Made by a program: the position numbers and the translations under genes
Part shown: piece after piece, positions 58,045 through 64,000 of the stretch
Layout of the letters: each line of letters opens with the position of its first letter
Numbering within the stretch: position 1 is the first letter of the stretch
Notes under the pieces: model-generated
What the model was told of the DNA's origin: nothing
The model's input: only the letters and a program-made list of their open reading frames with translations
Database searches by the model: none
NCBI RefSeq assembly: GCF_001623525.1
Contig: NZ_CP015225.1
Coordinates: 5,096,501 to 5,160,500, forward strand
Reading direction: 5' to 3'
DNA: 64,000 bases
From: Pseudomonas fluorescens
GTDB taxonomy: Bacteria; Pseudomonadota; Gammaproteobacteria; Pseudomonadales; Pseudomonadaceae

Positions 58045-58455
58045 ATGACCGCACCTTCCATCACCCTTACCCGTCTGGACGTACAGCGTCTGGAACGCCT
58101 GATCGACAGCCTTGATGAAACGCTGCCGGGTGTGATTGCGCTGCAAACCGAACTGGATCGCGCCGAGAACGTGGTGGGCCACGAAGAAGTGCCTGCCGAT
58201 GTCGTGACCATGAACTCGCGCGTGCATTGTCGCGAAGAAAGCAGCGGCAAGGACTATCACCTCACGCTGGTTTATCCGCAGGACGCGAACGCCGACGAAG
58301 GCCGGATCTCGATCCTGGCGCCAGTGGGCAGTGCGTTGCTGGGCCTGAAGGTCGGCCAGCACATCGACTGGCCGGCCCCGGGTGGCAAGACGTTGAAGCT
58401 GACGCTGCTGGAGGTCGAGTCGCAGCCGGTCAATGGCGGCGACTGTGCGTTCTGA
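58045..58455 (+). CDS. rnk: Nucleoside diphosphate kinase regulator Rnk
   Basis: Rnk is a GreA/GreB-like protein that binds RNA polymerase. The 136-residue protein has an N-terminal coil (RLDVQRLERLIDSLDETLPGV) and a C-terminal FKBP-like domain (VVTMNSRVHCREE...RISILAPVGSALLGLKVGQHIDWPAPGG). The ATG at 58045 follows AGGAG. Earlier starts in the same frame would pass through the terminator-like stem. It is convergent with cyaA. Confidence 0.9.
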   Translation: MTAPSITLTRLDVQRLERLIDSLDETLPGVIALQTELDRAENVVGHEEVPADVVTMNSRVHCREESSGKDYHLTLVYPQDANADEGRISILAPVGSALLGLKVGQHIDWPAPGGKTLKLTLLEVESQPVNGGDCAF

Positions 58456-58462
58456 ACCCGTC

Positions 58463-61306
58463 TCAGACCTGGTTCAGTGCCTCGTTCAGGGCGCGCTCCA
58501 GGTCGGCCTTGTAGCGCAGGTACAAATTGCTTGAACAGGCGCCGTCGCCCACCAGGCCCGAGAGGTCCAGGTCGGTGATGTAGCAGCGATAGCGCTGGGC
58601 TTCGCGGCGCTGTTCGACGATCTCCCTGGCGACCACGCGGAACAGTTGGTCGCCATGTTCCAGTTCGGAAAACTCCTGCTGATCGCAGTACAGGGTGACG
58701 TGCACCTGCCCGTGCGCCGCTTTGCCGATGATCGCCTGCACGTCATAGAACGGCTTGTTGACCAGCATCTGCGGGGCTTGCCGCGCTTCGATCCGTCGCG
58801 CCCTGCCGCTGCCTGAGGGCAATAACTGGTAGTACAGGGTTTCCAGGGTTAGCGGCTGGGCGGCATCCAGCGGCAGCAGGGCATCGCGACGATAAAGCAC
58901 CGACTGCAAAAAGCGTTGTAGCGGCACCAGCAGGCTTTGTTCGTCGTGATAAGGCACGTGTTGTTGCCACAGTGCGTTGAACTCGTCGAGCACGTACAGA
59001 TCGGCCTCGTCTTCGTCGACGCGGTAGAACACCTGGATGCACTCGGGCTGGCCCATGGGCAGGATCAGCGCCAGGTCATGGTCCTCCAGGGCCATCGGGT
59101 CCAGGTGCAAGGGGCTGTAGGTTGTCAGTTCCTCGCCCAGGTAATCCATCAGCGCCGACAGGCTGCCCAGCGCCACGTGATTGACCTGGCCGGGCACCAG
59201 CTCCAACACGTGGTAGTGCTGCTGGACCTGAAGCAGGTAGCGGTGATTGAGCCTGCTCAGCAGCAGGGTCTGCGCCGTGTCGATGACTTCTTCCACGCGC
59301 CGCGCAATGAATTGGGCGCGGTTGTGGCAGAAACAGCGCACCTGCAAGCGTGGCTGGTGCTGGGTGACGGGCAGGTCGTTGAGGTAATCGCGCAGGCAGT
59401 CGAGCAGGGCGTGTTCGCCGTCAAAACGGTTGACCAGCACCTCGTTCCAGCTGTTGAGCGTGACCTGGTCGAGGGTCAGCACCAGGTTCTCCCGGACCCC
59501 GGCATAGCTCAGGGAGTCGGTGCGCTCGGTGGTCATCAGGATATTCAGGTCGCGGTGGTGCTTGAGCGGGTCGACGCCTACGTTCACCAGGATCAACACT
59601 TCGCTGGGCACGCTGGCGCGCAGCAACTGTGCTTCATCCACGGTGGTCAAGGGCAGGGCGATGGACTGTTGCAGGCTGCCCAGCAGGTTGAACAGTTCGA
59701 ACTCGCTCAGGTCGCTGTCGCCTGGGTGCAGCGCCAGGCGCGTGCTGCTGTCGATCACGCCGTTGCGATGGCACCAGGTCAGCAGTTCCAGCAACTCGCG
59801 GCAGCGCTTGATCGGCGCGAAATTCTCCCACTCCAGGGCGTTGAGGCTGCCGTTGTACAGCGCCCACTGGTTCTGCCCCGGTTCTTTCTTGTTGGGTGAC
59901 TGGACCAGCGTCAGGGTGTCTTCGGCCAGGTCCGGCGCAATGCCGGGGTTGATGAACTCGACCTTGTCGGCCTTGCGTTCGAAGGCGGCATACAGCCGCC
60001 GGCCAAGCACGTTGAGATCGCGCTTGTTGATCAGGCTGACGGTTTTCTCGGTGCGGGCGAACTGGGTCAGGAAGCGGTAGCTGTGGGTGAGTTCGTTGAC
60101 CAGGGCCCGTCGCTCGTGGCTGACCTGGCGGACTTTCCATTGGCTGCGGGCGTCCAGCAGCGCCAGTTGACGCTGGTCCCAGCCCCATTCCCGAGCCAGT
60201 CGTTCGAGCAGCACCCGTTGCCAGCCGTTGCTACGCATCTGGCCGGTGAGCTTGCGATTGACCTTCAGGTACAGCGCGCGGCGGATCAACTCCAGGCGTT
60301 CGGATTCGCCGCGGGCATTGAGGTATTCCTCGATGCGGCGATAGACCAGCATGTACGGATCCAGCTCTTCGAGGTCCAGGCGATTGGCAAATACGGCCTG
60401 TTTGAAGCGCAGGCTCAGGCAGCGAACATTCGGGTGTTCACTGGCATAGACCTCGGTCAGCAGCAGCTTGAGCACGGATTTGTAGGGCGACTCGATACCT
60501 TTGAACAACTGCCAGAGCCCGGCACCGACGAATTCGCCTGGCGGAATGTAGGCCAGGTGTCCCAGGTCCAGGGTTTCATCGGCGCGAATGAAACGCTTGG
60601 ACATCAGCGTATGGGTGTATTGCTCATAGTTCTCTTCTTCATAGACCGGTACCAGCCACCAGATCGGCGTGCGCCCGGCCAGCCAGATCGCGGTGCGGTA
60701 GAACTCGTCCAGCAGCAGGTAATGCTGGGTGGTGCCGCAATCGTCGGAACTGAGCTGGTTGTCCCGCTCGCCCCGCACGAAACGCGCCGGGTCGATCAGG
60801 AAAAAGTGGGCTTCGGCGCCCTGGGTCGCCGCCCAGATCTCCAGCAACTGGCATTTCTTGCGCAGTTCGGCCAGTTCATCGTCGCTCAGGTCTGGCCCGT
60901 GGCACACCCAAACGTCCATGTCGCTCTGGTCGGCCTGGGCCAGGGTACCGAGGCTGCCCATCAGGAACAGGCCAAGGATCGGTCGTGGCGGGTTGCTGCC
61001 ATGCCGGGGCTTGTAGGAAAACGAACGGGTCAGCCGCTGGGCTTCGGCAAGGATATTGGCGTCAGGCTCGTAGTTCGACAGCCCGGCAGGCGTGCTGCCG
61101 GAAACGTAGCCGGGCAGCAGTGGATGGTTGACGTGGAAGAACAGCGGCAGCAACGTCAGCACGCCTTGCTGGCGCGGCGACAGGCCTTCGAGGGCGCGCT
61201 CCATCCGCACGGTGTTGAGCTTGAGAAAACGTGCGCGCAACTGGTTCAAGACCTTGCGGTCGATTCCCTCGTCCAGATCAGGGCGTATTTCGTGATTGCG
61301 GGTCAT
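58463..61306 (-). CDS. cyaA: Class I adenylate cyclase
   Basis: CyaA makes cAMP. The 947-residue class I enzyme (family length about 850-950) has its catalytic domain in the N-terminal half, with GSLGTLAQADQSDMDVWVCH carrying the nucleotidyltransferase-type GS...D-x-D motif, and a regulatory C-terminal half. It is the gene PA5272 position. The start at 61306 lacks a strong ribosome site, as in enteric cyaA. It is convergent with rnk. Confidence 0.94.
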   Translation of the reverse strand: MTRNHEIRPDLDEGIDRKVLNQLRARFLKLNTVRMERALEGLSPRQQGVLTLLPLFFHVNHPLLPGYVSGSTPAGLSNYEPDANILAEAQRLTRSFSYKPRHGSNPPRPILGLFLMGSLGTLAQADQSDMDVWVCHGPDLSDDELAELRKKCQLLEIWAATQGAEAHFFLIDPARFVRGERDNQLSSDDCGTTQHYLLLDEFYRTAIWLAGRTPIWWLVPVYEEENYEQYTHTLMSKRFIRADETLDLGHLAYIPPGEFVGAGLWQLFKGIESPYKSVLKLLLTEVYASEHPNVRCLSLRFKQAVFANRLDLEELDPYMLVYRRIEEYLNARGESERLELIRRALYLKVNRKLTGQMRSNGWQRVLLERLAREWGWDQRQLALLDARSQWKVRQVSHERRALVNELTHSYRFLTQFARTEKTVSLINKRDLNVLGRRLYAAFERKADKVEFINPGIAPDLAEDTLTLVQSPNKKEPGQNQWALYNGSLNALEWENFAPIKRCRELLELLTWCHRNGVIDSSTRLALHPGDSDLSEFELFNLLGSLQQSIALPLTTVDEAQLLRASVPSEVLILVNVGVDPLKHHRDLNILMTTERTDSLSYAGVRENLVLTLDQVTLNSWNEVLVNRFDGEHALLDCLRDYLNDLPVTQHQPRLQVRCFCHNRAQFIARRVEEVIDTAQTLLLSRLNHRYLLQVQQHYHVLELVPGQVNHVALGSLSALMDYLGEELTTYSPLHLDPMALEDHDLALILPMGQPECIQVFYRVDEDEADLYVLDEFNALWQQHVPYHDEQSLLVPLQRFLQSVLYRRDALLPLDAAQPLTLETLYYQLLPSGSGRARRIEARQAPQMLVNKPFYDVQAIIGKAAHGQVHVTLYCDQQEFSELEHGDQLFRVVAREIVEQRREAQRYRCYITDLDLSGLVGDGACSSNLYLRYKADLERALNEALNQV

Positions 61307-61473
61307 GTCAGCTCAAACCGGCTCGCGGCGTCGAACGTGGGGTGATGGCAGGTTAGCGCCCGATCTTGGGAATTCTTAAGCTGAAAACAGAATTCGGATG
61401 CCGGTTTTTTACGCAGGGCACCCGTGCGCCTGCGGAAATCCCGTAAGGGAGATTTCCGTGGGCGACAGGGGGA

Positions 61474-61719
61474 TCAGGCGGCTTCTTGCACGCTGAGTAT
61501 TGTCAGGACGGTTTGTACGTTTTGGGCGGCATCTCGGCCCAGGCTTGTCAGGTAACCACCATCGGGCTGGGTGATCAGTTCTTTTTCGAACAGGCGTTGG
61601 GCAGCGGCAATCGCTTTAGGGGCAGCGGTCTGATGAATTTTCAGGCCTTCCTGGGAACTGTCCAGGTTGAAGAGTGCAAGGATTTCCAGTTCGGCAACCA
61701 GCTCAGGGGTAAGCGACAT
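61474..61719 (-). CDS. Small TIGR02647-type DNA-binding-like protein
   Basis: The 81-residue protein MSLTPELVAELEILALFNLDSS... has the pattern of the TIGR02647 family in Pseudomonas, which has a winged-helix look. The ATG at 61719 follows GGAGTCCTT. The longer frame to 61803 lacks such a site. It is a monocistronic gene with a REPIN upstream. Function unknown. Confidence 0.75.
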   Translation of the reverse strand: MSLTPELVAELEILALFNLDSSQEGLKIHQTAAPKAIAAAQRLFEKELITQPDGGYLTSLGRDAAQNVQTVLTILSVQEAA

Positions 61720-61828
61720 AAGGACTCCAGACTTTCTAGGAATTTGGTCGACAGCGTCACTAAGGTGAGCGCACTCGGCCGAGCTGTCCAGTCTCAGTGT
61801 CATGCTTTTTTTGTTTAAAGCAATTCTT

Positions 61829-61923
61829 TGTGGCGAGGGAGCTTGCTCCCGCTCGGCTGCGCAGCAGTCGTCAAGCTATTGGGGCCGCTTCGCGCCCCAG
61901 CGGGAGCAAGCTCCCTCGCCACA
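61829..61923. repeat. REPIN, family B
   Basis: TGTGGCGAGGGAGCTTGCTCCCGCTCGGCTGCGCAGCAG pairs with CAGCGGGAGCAAGCTCCCTCGCCACA. It lies between two minus-strand small genes. Confidence 0.85.
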
Positions 61924-61944
61924 GGAGCAACTTTGCCTCACGGT

Positions 61945-62229
61945 TTATTTCTTTTCCGGCGGCAACTCGGGGAGGGCGCGCAGCGCCGCTTCGTACCATT
62001 GGGTATCGAAGGCGCGGTCCTCTTCCAGGATCGCGTCGATTTCCACCGCCAGCACATGGGCCATCAGGTTGAGGATTTCTTCGCGCTCATAACCGACCAG
62101 GGTCAACTTGTTGAAAGTGGCCTTGGCCGCAGGCGGATTGTCACTTTCGATCTGGTTTTCGATGGCCTGGATCAGCGTGTTCTCGACGAATTCTTCTTCG
62201 TCGTTGTCGATGTCGGTTGGCTCGCTCAT
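61945..62229 (-). CDS. Conserved small acidic protein of unknown function
   Basis: The 94-residue protein MSEPTDIDNDEEEFVENTLIQ... is acidic and mostly helical. It has no motif I recognise. GGAG precedes the ATG at 62229. It lies next to a glutathione transferase gene, divergent from it. Coding is supported by the good start and codon use. Confidence 0.75.
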   Translation of the reverse strand: MSEPTDIDNDEEEFVENTLIQAIENQIESDNPPAAKATFNKLTLVGYEREEILNLMAHVLAVEIDAILEEDRAFDTQWYEAALRALPELPPEKK

Positions 62230-62353
62230 GGCAGGCTCCTGGGAGAAAGGTCGCCAGTTTACCTGCATTCAGCGGCGTGATGCGCCTGGCAAGAAATACC
62301 CTGGCGGTCTATAACGCTTGGCTGCCAACCCCGCACGGCCTGGAGGCTTTGTG

Positions 62354-63013
62354 ATGCTCAAGCTTTACGGTTTTTCTGTCAGTAACTACTACAACATGGT
62401 CAAACTGGCGCTGCTGGAGAAGGGCCTGCCTTTCGAGGAAGTGCCGTTTTACCCTAGCCAGACCCCCGAAGCGCTCGCCGTCAGCCCGCGCGGCAAGGTC
62501 CCGGTGTTGAAGACCGAACAAGGGTTTATCAACGAGACCAGCGTGATCCTCGAGTACATCGAGCAAACCCAACCCGGGAAAGCCCTGCTGCCCGGTGACC
62601 CGTTCGAGCGTGCCCAGGTGCTGGCCTTGTGCAGGGAAATCGAGTTGTACATCGAGCTGCCGGGGCGAGCCTGTTATGGCGAGGCATTTTTCGGCACGTC
62701 GGTGCCCGATGCCATCAAGCAAAAGACCAAGGCCGAATTGCTGCTGGGGTTTGCCTCGCTTGGCAGGCACGGCAAATTCTCGCCCTATGTGGCGGGCGAG
62801 CGCATGAGCCTGGCCGATCTGTATTTCTTCTACAGCTTATCCCTGGCCTTGCAGGTGGGCAGGAAGCTGTTCGATATCGACTTGCTGGCAGGCATGCCAG
62901 CGGCCAAGGCGCTGATGGAGCGCTTGGAGCAGAATCCAAATGTGCAGCGGATTGCGGCGGACAGAGAGGCGGCGATGCCGGCGTTTTTGGCGATGATCGC
63001 TGCCAAGAAATGA
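62354..63013 (+). CDS. Glutathione S-transferase
   Basis: The 219-residue protein has an N-terminal thioredoxin-like GST domain (MLKLYGFSVSNYYNMVKLAL, with NETSVILEYIEQ as the glutathione site) and an all-helical C-terminal domain (GERMSLADLYFFYSL). Ser/Cys/Tyr role is not settled. The ATG at 62354 follows TGGAGG. The substrate is unknown. Confidence 0.87.
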   Translation: MLKLYGFSVSNYYNMVKLALLEKGLPFEEVPFYPSQTPEALAVSPRGKVPVLKTEQGFINETSVILEYIEQTQPGKALLPGDPFERAQVLALCREIELYIELPGRACYGEAFFGTSVPDAIKQKTKAELLLGFASLGRHGKFSPYVAGERMSLADLYFFYSLSLALQVGRKLFDIDLLAGMPAAKALMERLEQNPNVQRIAADREAAMPAFLAMIAAKK

Positions 63014-63037
63014 GTTTCGTGGTGTTTTGAAGTGAGT

Positions 63038-63112
63038 TATCGCGAGCAAGCTCGCTCCCACAATGAATCTCTACATGAATATCCACTGTGGGAGCGAGCT
63101 TGCTCGCGATGC
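63038..63112. repeat. REPIN, family A
   Basis: TATCGCGAGCAAGCTCGCTCCCACA and TGTGGGAGCGAGCTTGCTCGCGATGC flank about 24 bases, between convergent GST and argH. The arms point outward, opposite to the other family A copies. Confidence 0.8.
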
Positions 63113-63114
63113 TT

Positions 63115-64000
63115 TTAGCGGCTGGCGAGTAACGCCTGGCCACGTACCACAGCTGCCTTGACCTGCGCCGGTGCGGTACCGCCGATATGATCACGGGCGT
63201 TGACCGAGCCTTCGAGGGTCAGCACGGCAAACACGTCCTGTTCGATCTGGTCGCTGAACTGGCGCAGTTCGTCCAGGCTCATTTCCGCCAGGTCCTTGCC
63301 GCTGTCCACGCCGTACTTCACGGCGTGACCGACGATTTCGTGGCAGTCACGGAATGGCAGGCCACGGCGCACCAGGTAATCGGCCAGGTCCGTGGCGGTG
63401 GAAAAGCCGCGCAGGGCTGCTTCGCGCATCACCGCGTGCTTGGGCTTGATGGCCGGGATCATGTCGGCGAAGGCCCGCAGCGAGTCGCGCAAGGTATCGG
63501 CGGCGTCGAACAGCGGTTCCTTGTCTTCCTGGTTGTCCTTGTTGTAGGCCAGCGGCTGGCCTTTCATCAGGGTCAGCAGGCCCATCAATGCGCCGAACAC
63601 CCGGCCGCTCTTGCCCCGTACCAGCTCCGGCACGTCAGGGTTTTTCTTTTGCGGCATGATCGAGCTGCCGGTGCAGAAGCGGTCCGGCAGGTCAATGAAC
63701 TGGAATTGCGCACTGGTCCACAGCACCAGCTCTTCGGAGAAGCGCGACAGGTGCATCATCGCGATGCTTGCGGCGGCGCAGAATTCGATGGCGAAATCGC
63801 GGTCCGAGACGTTATCCAGCGAGTTGCCGCCCACGGCGTCGAAGCCCAGCAACTGCGCGGTGTATTCACGGTCGATCGGGTACGTGGTGCCGGCCAGCGC
63901 GGCGCTGCCCAGGGGCATGCGGTTGGTGCGCTTGCGACAGTCCACCAGGCGCTCGTAGTCGCGGCTGAGCATTTCGAACCAGGCCAGCATGTGATGCCCA
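63115..64000 (-). CDS. argH: Argininosuccinate lyase, C-terminal part (cut by window end)
   Basis: ArgH splits argininosuccinate to arginine and fumarate. The frame is open to the window edge; the start lies beyond. The fumarase-superfamily signature [12 protein letters not shown] with the catalytic serine is present, and the end is [28 protein letters not shown]. The visible 294 residues are about 60% of a normal 464-residue ArgH. Upstream [13 protein letters not shown] motifs fit ArgH rather than PurB. Confidence 0.94.
   Translation of the reverse strand, partial: GHHMLAWFEMLSRDYERLVDCRKRTNRMPLGSAALAGTTYPIDREYTAQLLGFDAVGGNSLDNVSDRDFAIEFCAAASIAMMHLSRFSEELVLWTSAQFQFIDLPDRFCTGSSIMPQKKNPDVPELVRGKSGRVFGALMGLLTLMKGQPLAYNKDNQEDKEPLFDAADTLRDSLRAFADMIPAIKPKHAVMREAALRGFSTATDLADYLVRRGLPFRDCHEIVGHAVKYGVDSGKDLAEMSLDELRQFSDQIEQDVFAVLTLEGSVNARDHIGGTAPAQVKAAVVRGQALLASR

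Overview
The window is a 64 kb piece of a GC-rich gammaproteobacterial chromosome, almost certainly Pseudomonas and most like the P. fluorescens group. Gene content and order (crc-pyrE, argB-algC-dut-coaBC-radC, rpmB-rpmG, kauB, lrp-dadA-ridA-dadX-pauR, cycB, xpt-rep, glnK-amtB, sutA, lptM-lysA-dapF-DUF484-xerC-yigB, cyaY, rnk, cyaA, argH) match what I know of the P. aeruginosa PA5263-PA5332 region. Intergenic Pseudomonas-type REP/REPIN repeats agree with this. No rRNA, tRNA, CRISPR array, prophage or insertion sequence was seen. Gene names rest on recognised protein motifs and remembered synteny, not on a database search.

Region by region. 0-7.7 kb: a possible decayed gene end, gltS, the divergent pair crc/pyrE, a two-gene AbiE-like toxin-antitoxin cassette with a repeated palindromic operator, argB and algC. 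7.9-12.9 kb: dut, coaBC, radC, an orphan peptide-type solute-binding protein, ribosomal proteins L28 and L33. 13-28 kb: nitrogen and carbon metabolism. This part has an I78-type inhibitor, a cupin, kauB, an MFS transporter, a phospholipase D-like lipoprotein, a MocR regulator divergent from a DUF1127 gene, a PuuB-like amine oxidase, lrp with the D-alanine operon dadA-ridA-dadX, pauR and cytochrome c5. 27-42 kb: a CoA-transferase-family enzyme, xpt, rep, a c-di-GMP phosphodiesterase, a MATE pump, a LysR regulator, a Cache chemoreceptor, a secreted aldose-epimerase-like protein and comM. 41.7-48.7 kb: a membrane histidine kinase whose sensor domain keeps the ethylene-receptor residues, a three-subunit periplasmic dehydrogenase (GMC flavoprotein, Tat subunit, triheme cytochrome c), and a second chemoreceptor. 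48.7-64 kb: ubiK, glnK-amtB behind a sigma-54-type promoter, yjbQ, sutA, the lptM-to-yigB operon, cyaY, rnk, cyaA, small conserved genes, a glutathione transferase and the end of argH.

How the genes work together: kauB, the PuuB-like oxidase and pauR are polyamine and GABA catabolism genes. lrp and dadAX handle alanine use. glnK-amtB and the sigma-54 site handle ammonium. crc, sutA, rnk and cyaA are global regulators.

The least ordinary items are the ethylene-receptor-like kinase (41695-42972) and the AbiE-like cassette with its two TTTCARC-N4-GTTGAAA boxes (3154-5165). Next come the broken reading frame at 78-299, the dehydrogenase operon with a repeated 13-bp box in its upstream region, and two REPIN families placed mostly at gene ends.
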